Below the pieces are notes generated by a model. It searched no databases, was not told the DNA's origin, and was given only the letters and a program-made list of their open reading frames with translations. Both the position numbers and the translations under genes were made by a program. Below are positions 49,067 through 58,844 of a stretch of 64,000 nt of DNA, one piece after another. The stretch covers positions 62,001 through 126,000 of the forward strand of contig NZ_JAIQZF010000006.1 of the NCBI RefSeq assembly GCF_020164585.1. Direction: 5' to 3'. Source of the DNA: Psychroflexus curvus (GTDB lineage: Bacteria; Bacteroidota; Bacteroidia; Flavobacteriales; Flavobacteriaceae). Position 1 is the stretch's first letter, and each line of letters opens with the position of its first letter.

Positions 49067-51877
49067 ATGAAATCACTAAAATCATTAATGCTATTTTTGA
49101 TAGCTTCTCCGTTGTTGTTATCAGCACAACAGATCAACTATTCAGATCCAATCCCTATGGATGCTGATGTAAGAAAAGGTACACTGGATAATGGGCTAAC
49201 CTACTATATCAAGCAAAACGAAAAACCTGAAGATAAAGTAGACCTGAGGTTAGTTATCAATGCGGGCTCAATTCTAGAAACTGAAAAACAACGCGGCTTA
49301 GCTCATTTTATGGAGCACATGTGTTTTAATGGAACTGAGCGATTTCCCAAAAATGAACTTGTAGATTACCTGCAAAGCATAGGTGTTAAATTTGGACAAC
49401 ACCTGAATGCTTACACAAGTTTTGATGAAACGGTTTACTTTTTACCCATCCCATCTGATGATGATGAAAAACTGAAGAAAGGCTTTGAAATTTTGGAAGA
49501 TTGGGCATTCAATGCTACTTTAAGCCCAGAAGAAATCGATAAGGAACGCGGTGTGGTTTTAGAAGAATATAGACTTGGTCTGGGGGCAAATAAACGTATG
49601 ATGGCCAATTATATCGATAAACTGATGTACGGTTCCAGGTATGCAGAACGACTGCCCATTGGTGAAAAAGAAGTGTTAGAAAACTTTGGCCATGAAGACC
49701 TAATCCAATTTTATGAAGATTGGTACCGCCCAGAGTTGATGAGTGTGATTGCCGTTGGAGATATTGATGTGGATCAAATCGAAAAAATGATTCAAATGCA
49801 TTTTTCAAAGTATAAGAATCCCAAAAATCCAAAGCCAAGAAAAACCTACGGGGTTCCAAATCATGAAGAAACTTTCGTGGCTGTAGAAACTGATGAGGAA
49901 GCTCCTTTTTCTCAGGTTGAAGTCTATTACAAAGACTACAAAGAGACAGAACCAAATACCACTATAGGTGATTATAAAACACAGTTGGAAATTTCTTTGT
50001 TTTCTACCATGATCAATAACCGTTTGGATGAAATCAGAAATAGCAATAATCCACCCTTTAACTACGGGTTTTCTTATTATGGTGGCACCTGGTCTAGAGA
50101 TAAAAAAGCATATCAGTCTTCAGCTATGGTGGGTGAAGGCAAGCAATTGGAAGCATTGAAAGTGTTGGTAGAAGAAAATCAGCGGGTGAAGATGCACGGT
50201 TTCACCGATAGTGAGTTGGAGCGTGCAAAAACAGAAATGCTGACTAGAATTGAAAGACAGTATAAGGAAAGAGATAAAACAGAATCTTCCAGATACGTAC
50301 AGCAACTCCAAAATCAGTTTTTGCGAGGAAGTGTGATGACTAACATAGAATGGGATTATGAAATGACAGAAAAGCTTTTTCCAGAAATCTCAGTGGATGA
50401 CATCAATGGTCAAATCGACGATTACATAAAAAAAGACAACCGTGTGGTCATTCTGACGGGTCCAGAAAAAGAAGGACTCGAAAAACCATCTAAAGAAGAA
50501 GTTTTGGAAGTCATTAATATAGAGTCTAAGGATTTAGCTCCTTATCAAGACGAAGCTATTGCTGAAAGCCTCATCAGAAAAACCTTATCCAAAGGAAATA
50601 TTACAGCTTCTGAAATTAATGAAACCACAGATTCTAAAACTCTGACTTTATCCAATGGAGCTAAAGTGACCTATAAGCAAACAGACTTCAAAAACGATCA
50701 AATTTTATTTGAAGCTATAAGTTTTGGAGGATCAAATTTAATCGATAATGCAACGTACAAAGAAGTGCAGTGGGCGATGGGTGGTCTTACTGAAGCTGGT
50801 TTTTCTGGAATGGACAAAAATGCGATCAGTAAATTCATGAGTGGTAAAACAGCTAGTGTTACTCCTTATGTTAGTAGTGCTTCCGAAGGAATGAGAGGAA
50901 GTTCAACGCCAAAAGATCTGGAATATTTAATGCAGATGATTCAGGCTTATTTCACAGATTTAAACTACGATGAAGAAGCTTTTGAAAGTTTTAAAACCAA
51001 GCAAAACGCTTTCATGTCCAACTTAACATCGATGCCAAATTTTTACTTTCAGGAGCAATTTTACACCTTTCTAAGTAAAGATAACCCAAGATTCAATGGT
51101 ATTTTACCCGATGAAGAAGCCTGGAATCAAACCGATTACAAAAAGGCTTATGAAATTTATCAAGAGCGTTTCGAAAATGCTGGAGATTTTCACTTCTACT
51201 TCGTTGGAAATATAAATGAAGATGAGTTCAAGTCTTATTTAGAAACCTATATAGCTTCTTTGCCAGCAACTGAAACCTCAGAAGAAGCAGTAGATTTAGG
51301 CTACAGAATGCTTGAAGGCGATCATAAAAAAGTGGTCAAGAAAGGAAAGGATCCTAAAAGCCAGGTGACCATTCTTTTCTATGGTGAAACTGAGTACAGC
51401 CCAAAAGAAGCTCTAGCCATGAATGCTGTGGGAGAGGTGCTCACTATAAAACTTATTGAAGAACTGAGAGAAGGTAAAAGCGGAGTTTATGGTGCAGGTG
51501 CAAGCGGTAGAATAAGCAAAGTGCCTTATGGAAGTTATAATTTCAGTATTAGTTTTCCTTGTGGTCCTGAAAATGCAGAGAACTTAACTGAATCTGCTTT
51601 GGCTGAACTTGACAAAATTATACAAAACGGTCCTGATGCTGAAGATTTAAATAAATTTAAGGAGTCTGAAAAGCTCGAGTATAAAGAAAAAATGAAAGAG
51701 AATAAATTCTGGTTAGACCAGTTTACTCAGGCTTACACTTACGATACTTCATTGGATAGAATAATGACTTATAAAGATAGAATTGAAAGCTTAACCGCTG
51801 AAGATATTCAAAATGTTGCTAAGAAATACTTATCTAAAGATAAAGTTATCGGGATGCTAATGCCTGAAGAAGACTAG
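49067..51877 (+). CDS. Secreted M16-family zinc peptidase (pitrilysin/insulinase type)
   Basis: This 936-residue protein has a signal peptide (MKSLKSLMLFLIASPLLLSA). The inverted zinc motif HxxEH is at H80-E83-H84 (LAHFMEHMCFNG), with the third ligand in the glutamate-rich ERGVVLEEYRLG segment. Four M16 domains fit the length; the second half (from about 530) is a non-catalytic copy with the substrate-binding FYGETEYSPKEALAMN. It degrades peptides in the periplasm or outside. It ends in a terminator at 51899-51937. Confidence 0.93.
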   Translation: MKSLKSLMLFLIASPLLLSAQQINYSDPIPMDADVRKGTLDNGLTYYIKQNEKPEDKVDLRLVINAGSILETEKQRGLAHFMEHMCFNGTERFPKNELVDYLQSIGVKFGQHLNAYTSFDETVYFLPIPSDDDEKLKKGFEILEDWAFNATLSPEEIDKERGVVLEEYRLGLGANKRMMANYIDKLMYGSRYAERLPIGEKEVLENFGHEDLIQFYEDWYRPELMSVIAVGDIDVDQIEKMIQMHFSKYKNPKNPKPRKTYGVPNHEETFVAVETDEEAPFSQVEVYYKDYKETEPNTTIGDYKTQLEISLFSTMINNRLDEIRNSNNPPFNYGFSYYGGTWSRDKKAYQSSAMVGEGKQLEALKVLVEENQRVKMHGFTDSELERAKTEMLTRIERQYKERDKTESSRYVQQLQNQFLRGSVMTNIEWDYEMTEKLFPEISVDDINGQIDDYIKKDNRVVILTGPEKEGLEKPSKEEVLEVINIESKDLAPYQDEAIAESLIRKTLSKGNITASEINETTDSKTLTLSNGAKVTYKQTDFKNDQILFEAISFGGSNLIDNATYKEVQWAMGGLTEAGFSGMDKNAISKFMSGKTASVTPYVSSASEGMRGSSTPKDLEYLMQMIQAYFTDLNYDEEAFESFKTKQNAFMSNLTSMPNFYFQEQFYTFLSKDNPRFNGILPDEEAWNQTDYKKAYEIYQERFENAGDFHFYFVGNINEDEFKSYLETYIASLPATETSEEAVDLGYRMLEGDHKKVVKKGKDPKSQVTILFYGETEYSPKEALAMNAVGEVLTIKLIEELREGKSGVYGAGASGRISKVPYGSYNFSISFPCGPENAENLTESALAELDKIIQNGPDAEDLNKFKESEKLEYKEKMKENKFWLDQFTQAYTYDTSLDRIMTYKDRIESLTAEDIQNVAKKYLSKDKVIGMLMPEED

Positions 51878-51898
51878 TGCTTGAGGCATGAATAACTC

Positions 51899-51937
51899 AA
51901 AAAAAGCCTGAGAAATTTGATTTCTCAGGCTTTTTAT
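51899..51937. terminator. Bidirectional terminator between the M16 and carboxylase genes
   Basis: AAAAAGCCTGAGAAA (51901-51915) pairs perfectly over 15 bases with TTTCTCAGGCTTTTT (51921-51935) around a 5-base loop. It serves both convergent genes. Confidence 0.93.
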
Positions 51938-51956
51938 TTTGAATAAATCAAGAGGG

Positions 51957-53585
51957 TTAAGTCTGTATCACGCCCAAGTTAAAATCTTTGGTAATAGGGG
52001 CATGGTTAGCGACGTCAATTCCGTTAGAAATCCATTTTCTGGTATCCAGTGGTTCAATCACGGCATCTGTCCACAACCTTGCAGCAGCAAAATAAGGGCT
52101 GGTCTGCTCGTCGTAGTTATTTTTGATTTTATCGTAAAGCTCTTTTTCTTTCTCTTCCGTTATTTTTTCTCCTTTGGCTTTAAGCCTGGAGGTTTCAATG
52201 GACAGCAACACTTTTGCTGCTGAGTTTCCACTCATCACTGCCAATTCTGCACTAGGCCAGGCAAAAATCAATCTAGGGTCGTAAGCTTTTCCACACATGG
52301 CATAATTACCAGCTCCATAAGAGTTACCGATAATCACTGTGAACTTTGGAACAACCGAATTACTTACAGCATTCACCATTTTGGCTCCATCTTTAATGAT
52401 GCCTCCATGTTCGCTTTTGCTGCCCACCATAAAACCGGTGACATCCTGAACGAACACCAATGGAATTTTTTTCTGATTACAATTGGCGATAAAACGCGTC
52501 GCTTTATCTGCAGAGTCGCTGTAAATCACACCACCAAACTGCATTTCACCTTTTTTAGTTTTGACAATTTTCCGTTGGTTGGCTACAATCCCAACAGCCC
52601 AGCCATCGATTCTTGCATAACCAGTAATAATGGTCTGGCCAAAGCCTTTTTTGTACTCTTCAAATTCCGAACCATCCACAAGACGCTCTAGGATTGGCAT
52701 CATGTCATATTGGTCACTTCGTTTAGCAGGAAGTAACCCATAAATTTCTTTGGGGTCTAATTTTGGTTTTACAGGTTTCTTTCGATTAAATCCAGCCTTA
52801 TCAAAATCGCCGATTTTATCAACAATGCTTTTGATTTTGCTCAAAGCATCTTTATCATCATCGGCTTTATAATCGGTCACACCACTTATTTCACAATGCG
52901 TAGTGGCTCCGCCAAGGGTTTCGTTATCCACATTTTCACCAATGGCAGCCTTTACAAGATAACTACCGGCAAGAAAAATACTCCCTGTTTTATCCACAAT
53001 CATGGCCTCGTCGCTCATAATTGGTAAATAAGCACCACCAGCTACGCAACTGCCCATAATAGCAGAAATCTGTGTGATTCCCATGCTACTCATAACCGCA
53101 TTGTTTCTAAAAATTCTGCCAAAATGTTCTTTATCTGGGAATATTTCATCCTGCATTGGCAAATAAACGCCGGCACTGTCTACAAGATAAATTATAGGCA
53201 GTCTATTTTCAATTGAGATTTCCTGAGCTCTCAGATTTTTCTTGCCCGTTATCGGAAACCAGGCGCCAGCTTTAACGGTGGCATCGTTGGCTACAACTAT
53301 TACTTTTTTTCCAGAAACTTTTCCAATTTTCACAACTACGCCACCACCAGGACATCCGCCATGCTCTTCGTACATTCCATCTCCGGCAAAAGCTCCTATT
53401 TCTATAGAATCTTTCTTATCGTCAAGCAGGAAATCAATACGCTCCCTGGCTGTCATTTTACCTTTGCTGTGATGTTTTTCAATCTTTTTTTCACCTCCAC
53501 CAAGGCTTACTTTAGCAAATCTACTTCTGAGATCGGAAACCAGAAGTTTGTTGTGATCTTCGTTTTTATTGAATTTTATATCCAT
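51957..53585 (-). CDS. Acyl-CoA carboxylase beta subunit, methylcrotonyl-CoA type
   Basis: This 542-residue carboxyltransferase subunit moves CO2 from biotin to an acyl-CoA. The N-terminal HHSKGKMTARERIDFLLD and GAFAGDGMYEEHGGCPGG are typical of methylcrotonyl-CoA carboxylase beta, and the middle YLPIMSDEAMIVDKT fits. The C-terminal FVQDVTGFMVGSKSEHGG and GNSYGAGNYAMCGKAYDPR are the second carboxyltransferase half. It probably takes part in leucine breakdown. No biotin carboxylase or biotin-carrier subunit gene is beside it, so these must be elsewhere. The start is the ATG at 53585 (MDIKFNKNEDHN); the frame extends 42 bases upstream without support. Confidence 0.9.
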   Translation of the reverse strand: MDIKFNKNEDHNKLLVSDLRSRFAKVSLGGGEKKIEKHHSKGKMTARERIDFLLDDKKDSIEIGAFAGDGMYEEHGGCPGGGVVVKIGKVSGKKVIVVANDATVKAGAWFPITGKKNLRAQEISIENRLPIIYLVDSAGVYLPMQDEIFPDKEHFGRIFRNNAVMSSMGITQISAIMGSCVAGGAYLPIMSDEAMIVDKTGSIFLAGSYLVKAAIGENVDNETLGGATTHCEISGVTDYKADDDKDALSKIKSIVDKIGDFDKAGFNRKKPVKPKLDPKEIYGLLPAKRSDQYDMMPILERLVDGSEFEEYKKGFGQTIITGYARIDGWAVGIVANQRKIVKTKKGEMQFGGVIYSDSADKATRFIANCNQKKIPLVFVQDVTGFMVGSKSEHGGIIKDGAKMVNAVSNSVVPKFTVIIGNSYGAGNYAMCGKAYDPRLIFAWPSAELAVMSGNSAAKVLLSIETSRLKAKGEKITEEKEKELYDKIKNNYDEQTSPYFAAARLWTDAVIEPLDTRKWISNGIDVANHAPITKDFNLGVIQT

Positions 53586-53735
53586 GAATAAGGCTCTATA
53601 AGTTGAGTTGCTAAAATACAAAACCAATCCAATAAACCTTAAACGTTTGAGTTTACTCTGTATTTATTTTTCTTCGGATTTTGTTCTTAATAGCATTATT
53701 TTGCTTATTTAACTTAATTTAAACGCCATAGATCA

Positions 53736-53764
53736 TTGATAAAAGCGATGTTATCATAAATTTG
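53736..53764 (+). promoter_or_regulatory. Bacteroidetes-type promoter of the tamB-tamL operon
   Basis: TTG at 53736-53738, an 18-base spacer and TAAATTTG at 53757-53764 match the phylum consensus. The GTG start at 53781 is 16 bases after the -7 box, so the leader would be about 10 bases. Confidence 0.7.
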
Positions 53765-53780
53765 ATTTTTATTTAAACTT

Positions 53781-56700
53781 GTGACTAAAAACCAGTCTTC
53801 TTTTCGACCCCTACATAAAAAGATACTTAGAATTCTACTAAGGTTCTTTCTCGGTCTCCTCATACTCTTTATTTTAATGGTTCTTTTTGTTAGAAGTCCA
53901 TGGGGACAGGGTATTATAGTGGATGAGGTTACAGATTATGTCAGCGAAAAGGTGGATACCAAATTTAAAATTGGCAAACTTTACCTTACGTTTTCCGGAA
54001 ATTTAACCTTAGAAGAGCTTTATCTTGAAGACAGGTCACAGGATACCTTAGTGTATTCTAAATATTTAGAAGCTAACGTGCCATTTCGACCACTTTTATT
54101 TGGTGACGAAATCCAAGTTGATTTTGTGAAATGGGACGGTCTTAAGGCCAATATAATTAGAAAAGACAGTATCGAGGGTTTTAACTTTCAATACATTATC
54201 GATGCTTTTGCCGTTCAGGGTGAAAGCGAATCTACAACTCAGAAAAACACTGAAAACACAACTGAAATTTCTGTAGGAAGTATTTCTTTTACTGATTTTG
54301 ATCTCACTTATTACGATGAGGTTACCGGGATCGATTCTGAATTACATCTGGGGAGTTTAGAAGTGGATAGCGAAACAATTGATCTTCAAAACATGAAGTT
54401 TCATTTGTCTGAAGTCAGCCTAAGTGACACTTCTATCGCTTTTTCTCTAACTAAACCTGCAGTAACTTCAGAAGAGGAAGAAGAAGTTACGTCACCTTGG
54501 ATTTTAGTCGATGAACTTAGCATTAAAGGTGTCGATATCAATTACAATTCTTTGCCAGATGGCATCGCTTCTGAAGCTTATATCGATGATTTTTACTTTT
54601 CTGACTTAGATATCAATCTTGACACTCAGGTTGTTGCTTTAGACCAGCTGGTGTGGAAAGACAGTCGAGTTAAACTCGAAATGGAATCGAGCTCAGCTTC
54701 TGATGAAAAAACTGAAAAAGTGGCAGAGTCCAGTCAGGGCTTTTCCTGGCCTCAATGGAAAGTGAATGTGAATGCGATCGATTTTCAAAATCAAACAATA
54801 GAATTTTATCAAAATGAGAAACGACCAAGGAAAGGTGAGTTTTCTGCAGAAGCTTTGTTTTTTGAAGAGTTTAATTTTAATCTAAATGATCTCATAGTTT
54901 CTAAAGACGAAAACCTGAGTTTTAATCTCAATGACCTTCGTTTCAGAGAGGGTAGTGGACTTGTTTTGGAAGAATTCCAGATGCAAACGCGATTAACTTC
55001 AGAAGAAACTACTCTGAATGATCTGAAGTTAAAATTAAATAATAGTTTAGTTTTTGCTGATTTCAATCTAAAGTACGCAACACTGGATGATCTTATAAAT
55101 TCACCATTAACTTCTACTTTGGAATTTGATGTGAGTAGGCTTAAAGTCAATGTAAAAGATGCTTATGTGTTTTCATCTGAACTGAAAACTAACGATCAGC
55201 TACGGAATTTAGCTCAACATAATTTCGAAGGTAATTTTAAGGCCGAAGGGAATTTAGAAAAATTAAGGGTTTCCAAATTCAACCTTAACTGGGGTGAAAA
55301 CACTCAGCTGCAACTGAAAGGGGATTTAAGCCAGTTTACAGATGTCGATAACTTAGGTTTCAATATCACAAATTTGACTGCTAAATCCAACAAACAGGAT
55401 TTGTCTGAATTTATTTCAGAAGAGGACTTGGGGATTTCTTTACCAGAATCCGTTATTTTGAGTGGGATTTTCAGAAAAGTTGGCTCTGGTTTTTCGACTA
55501 AAAGTCAGTTGAAAAGTTCCTTGGGTAATATTCAGTTAGATGGGTATTTCAATTCCACGAACGCAATCGATTATAGAGTTAATTTTGATATCAAATCACT
55601 AAAACTAGGAGAATTACTACAAAATAAAGAGCTCGGTGACTTGAGCATGCAACTGAATTCAAACGGTAAAGGAAATTCAATTGACGAGCTTACGGCTGAG
55701 CTTTCATCAAAGGTGGATAGCATTCGCTGGAAAACTTATACCTTTTCAGGGATGGAAATCAACGGCAATCTAGAGGATGGAAATGGTGATGTAAGATTTG
55801 ACTATACCGATGAAAATCTAAAATTTGACTTTGTCTCCAACATTGAATTAGATTCTGTTTCTCCTAAAGTGGATTTAAAGTTTAATTTGGAAGGAATTAA
55901 TACGCGAGAACTCGGGTTCACTTCCAAAGATATAAGAGCTAAGCTGTTGGCCAATGTTCAATTTGAAGGCAATTCAAATCAATTTCAACTCGATGCTCAG
56001 CTTGAGGATACTCGTGTGGTTTATGATAATAGTTCTTATGACTTAGGAAATTTTGACTTTTCTTCAAAAGTGGATTCCACCCAATCCACAGCAGAAATCA
56101 CAAGTCAATTTCTGAATGGAAACTTACAGGCTAATCATAATATTGAAGGAATTCTCAATGCGCTTCAAAATCATTTTGAAAAATATACGAAGGATTCTGT
56201 CTTGCCAAACAAATCTGCTCGTCCTGTCAATTTTGATGCTGATTTGAAATTTATCGACTTTCCCATCTTATCTGAAGTTTTCGTTGAAGGTATCCAGGAT
56301 ATGGATACTCTGAGGGCTTCTATTCACTTTGATGAGGAGAACAATCAATTAACCTCTAGCCTTAAGCTTCCTTATCTTAGCTACAACGACAGCGAGATTG
56401 TGGGATTGAACTTAGACCTAAATTCTACCGGGGATTTTGCAGAATTCAAATTTGTACTGGACAATATTGTAGCAGAGCCTTTAGATGTTGCTAAAACTCA
56501 ACTTGATGGTGAATTTAAAGACAGTCAGCTCAATTTGAATTTGAATGCCTTCAAAGATGATAAGGACTATTTCAGTTCTGCTGTTTCTATCAGCTTTGAA
56601 GATGAAGAGCTCTACAGGTTGAATGTGTCGCCAGATAAATTGATATTGAATGGTTCTCCATGGATTATTCCTGAAGATAACGAGATCGTTTACCAGAACG

Positions 56701-58844
56701 ATACCGTTAAAGTGACTAACTTCAAATTCACTAGAAATCGACAGGAAATTGAACTCACCAATAAATTAGATTTTGAAAACTACCATCTGGGAATTATTTT
56801 TGATAATTTTAGATTATCGACTATTACCAATTATTTAAATCCAGATGATAAATTGGCCAGTGGTAAATTGAGCGGGAATTTGGTTGTGATAGAACCTTTT
56901 AGTTCAAATGGCTTGATTTCTAATCTGGACATTGAAGATTTAAGAATTACAGAAGTTCCATTAGGAAATTTAGCATTCAAAGCTGAGGCAAGTTCAGGTG
57001 ATAATTATAAACTCAATTTAAGCCTTAAGGATGCAGGTATAGATCTTGCTGTAAATGGAATCTATCAAACGAATACTTCAGAAACCACTGTTGATTTTGA
57101 TATCGATCTAAGAACACTGGAAATGCAAACTTTAGAAAAATTTGCTACAGATTACATCAAAAATTCTAACGGAAACTTGAAAGGAGACTTCGAGGTCAAT
57201 GGACCTTTAGATGAATTGGATTACAAAGGTTTTTTAGCATTCGATGGAGTTCAATTCAACTTATCAACTCTAAATACTCTACTCCAGTTTAAAAATGAAA
57301 GAATTGAGTTAACCAAAAACAAGGTCAGTTTTGATAACTTCACAGTTGCAGATCAACAAGACAATACCCTTACTACATCTGGATTTATTGATGTTGAAGA
57401 ACTGATAAATCCAAAGTTTGATTTGTCTTTTGACGCCAACAACTTCCAGCTTTTAAACTCAACAGCTGAAGATAATGATTTATACTATGGAAAACTTGTT
57501 TTTGATGCTTCAGCAAAATTAAACGGAAATCTGGACTTGCCAAAAGTGGATTTAAACCTCAGCATAAAAGAGGAAACAGACTTAACTTATATAGTTCCAG
57601 AATCCCGGGCAAGTATAGAAGAAAGAGATGGTGTTGTTGTTTTTGTAAACAAAGACCATCCAGACAATATTCTCACTAAAAAAGATGATGAAGAATTGAA
57701 AGTAGTTTTAACGGGAATCGATCTAAACAGCACTATAAATATCCAAAAGCAATCCAAGGTTGCAGTTGTTTTTAATGAAAGGACCGGAGATAATGTGGTG
57801 GTTCAGGGTGGAGGAGATTTTAAGTTTTCTATATCTAGAACTGGGAAAATGAATCTTGTTGGTAAGTATGAAGTCACAGATGGAAGTGTGGAACTAAATT
57901 TTTACAATATAGTAAAACGAAAATTTAATATAGCGCCATCAAGTTCTGTAACATGGAATGGCAACCCCTATAATGCGGATTTGGATTTAAGAGCAATCTA
58001 TAAAGTAGAAACCTCTGCCAGCTCACTTATGGCTTTTCAAACTGCCGGTGAGAATGTCGCAACTCAAAATAGATATAAGCAGCAACTTCCGTTTTTTGTT
58101 TATATGGATGTTGGTGATGAACTGATGTCTCCAGAGCTTTCTTTTAAGTTGGATATGCCGGAGGATAGACAAGGAGTAGCAAGCGGTTCAGTATATGGAA
58201 GAATTTCTCAGGTCAACCAGGAGGAAGACCAGTTGAACAAGCAGGTGTTTTCATTGCTGGTGCTCAATCGATTTTACCCCGTATCTGGAAGTGATGGAAG
58301 TCAGGGGGGACCAGCAACTATAGCAAGAGATAATATCAATCAGGCCTTGTCCGATCAATTAAACAGGTTTTCAGATAAGCTAACTGGCAATACAGGTGTT
58401 TCACTTAATTTTGACGTGAATAGTTATACAGATTACCAGGGGAGTACAGCTCAGGAACGAACCGATGTAGATATTTCAGCTCAAAAGAAATTATTTGACG
58501 ACAGACTTGTTGTAGAGGCAGGGAGTCAAGTGAACGTTCAGGGAGATCAAAGACCTGGAGAAAGTCAGGGAGTTGTTGGAAACGTAAGTGTGGAGTACTT
58601 ACTTACCGAAGACGGTCGCTGGAAATTGAGAGGGTTTAGGAAAAGTGAATATGAAAATGTGATAGATGGACAAGTCTTCATCAGTGGAATAGCGCTTATA
58701 TTTACTCGAGAATTCAATAAGTTTAAAGTGCTTTGGGATAGTGCTTACAGAGAATCTTTGAAAGAAAAAGAAGTTGAAGTTGAAACTGAATCAAAGGAAG
58801 ATTCTGAAGACAAACAAGAACCTGAAACCAAAACAAATGAGTAG
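53781..58844 (+). CDS. tamB: Translocation and assembly module TamB-like protein
   Basis: This 1687-residue protein is anchored in the inner membrane by one N-terminal helix (FFLGLLILFILMVLFV, residues about 22-40) after a basic start, then extends through the periplasm as a long beta-rich rod. The C-terminal DUF490/TamB domain spans about 1240-1650 (GKYEVTDGSVELNFY, LLVLNRFYPV, LYPV-like strands). Such proteins carry phospholipid or help barrel insertion between the membranes. The start is GTG at 53781, with the promoter immediately upstream. It overlaps the tamL start by eight bases (ATGAGTAG), so the two are translationally coupled. Confidence 0.92.
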   Translation: MTKNQSSFRPLHKKILRILLRFFLGLLILFILMVLFVRSPWGQGIIVDEVTDYVSEKVDTKFKIGKLYLTFSGNLTLEELYLEDRSQDTLVYSKYLEANVPFRPLLFGDEIQVDFVKWDGLKANIIRKDSIEGFNFQYIIDAFAVQGESESTTQKNTENTTEISVGSISFTDFDLTYYDEVTGIDSELHLGSLEVDSETIDLQNMKFHLSEVSLSDTSIAFSLTKPAVTSEEEEEVTSPWILVDELSIKGVDINYNSLPDGIASEAYIDDFYFSDLDINLDTQVVALDQLVWKDSRVKLEMESSSASDEKTEKVAESSQGFSWPQWKVNVNAIDFQNQTIEFYQNEKRPRKGEFSAEALFFEEFNFNLNDLIVSKDENLSFNLNDLRFREGSGLVLEEFQMQTRLTSEETTLNDLKLKLNNSLVFADFNLKYATLDDLINSPLTSTLEFDVSRLKVNVKDAYVFSSELKTNDQLRNLAQHNFEGNFKAEGNLEKLRVSKFNLNWGENTQLQLKGDLSQFTDVDNLGFNITNLTAKSNKQDLSEFISEEDLGISLPESVILSGIFRKVGSGFSTKSQLKSSLGNIQLDGYFNSTNAIDYRVNFDIKSLKLGELLQNKELGDLSMQLNSNGKGNSIDELTAELSSKVDSIRWKTYTFSGMEINGNLEDGNGDVRFDYTDENLKFDFVSNIELDSVSPKVDLKFNLEGINTRELGFTSKDIRAKLLANVQFEGNSNQFQLDAQLEDTRVVYDNSSYDLGNFDFSSKVDSTQSTAEITSQFLNGNLQANHNIEGILNALQNHFEKYTKDSVLPNKSARPVNFDADLKFIDFPILSEVFVEGIQDMDTLRASIHFDEENNQLTSSLKLPYLSYNDSEIVGLNLDLNSTGDFAEFKFVLDNIVAEPLDVAKTQLDGEFKDSQLNLNLNAFKDDKDYFSSAVSISFEDEELYRLNVSPDKLILNGSPWIIPEDNEIVYQNDTVKVTNFKFTRNRQEIELTNKLDFENYHLGIIFDNFRLSTITNYLNPDDKLASGKLSGNLVVIEPFSSNGLISNLDIEDLRITEVPLGNLAFKAEASSGDNYKLNLSLKDAGIDLAVNGIYQTNTSETTVDFDIDLRTLEMQTLEKFATDYIKNSNGNLKGDFEVNGPLDELDYKGFLAFDGVQFNLSTLNTLLQFKNERIELTKNKVSFDNFTVADQQDNTLTTSGFIDVEELINPKFDLSFDANNFQLLNSTAEDNDLYYGKLVFDASAKLNGNLDLPKVDLNLSIKEETDLTYIVPESRASIEERDGVVVFVNKDHPDNILTKKDDEELKVVLTGIDLNSTINIQKQSKVAVVFNERTGDNVVVQGGGDFKFSISRTGKMNLVGKYEVTDGSVELNFYNIVKRKFNIAPSSSVTWNGNPYNADLDLRAIYKVETSASSLMAFQTAGENVATQNRYKQQLPFFVYMDVGDELMSPELSFKLDMPEDRQGVASGSVYGRISQVNQEEDQLNKQVFSLLVLNRFYPVSGSDGSQGGPATIARDNINQALSDQLNRFSDKLTGNTGVSLNFDVNSYTDYQGSTAQERTDVDISAQKKLFDDRLVVEAGSQVNVQGDQRPGESQGVVGNVSVEYLLTEDGRWKLRGFRKSEYENVIDGQVFISGIALIFTREFNKFKVLWDSAYRESLKEKEVEVETESKEDSEDKQEPETKTNE

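Noticed and set aside
49515-49955. 146-residue minus-strand open frame inside the M16 gene
   Set aside because: Antisense to conserved M16 sequence; no motif.
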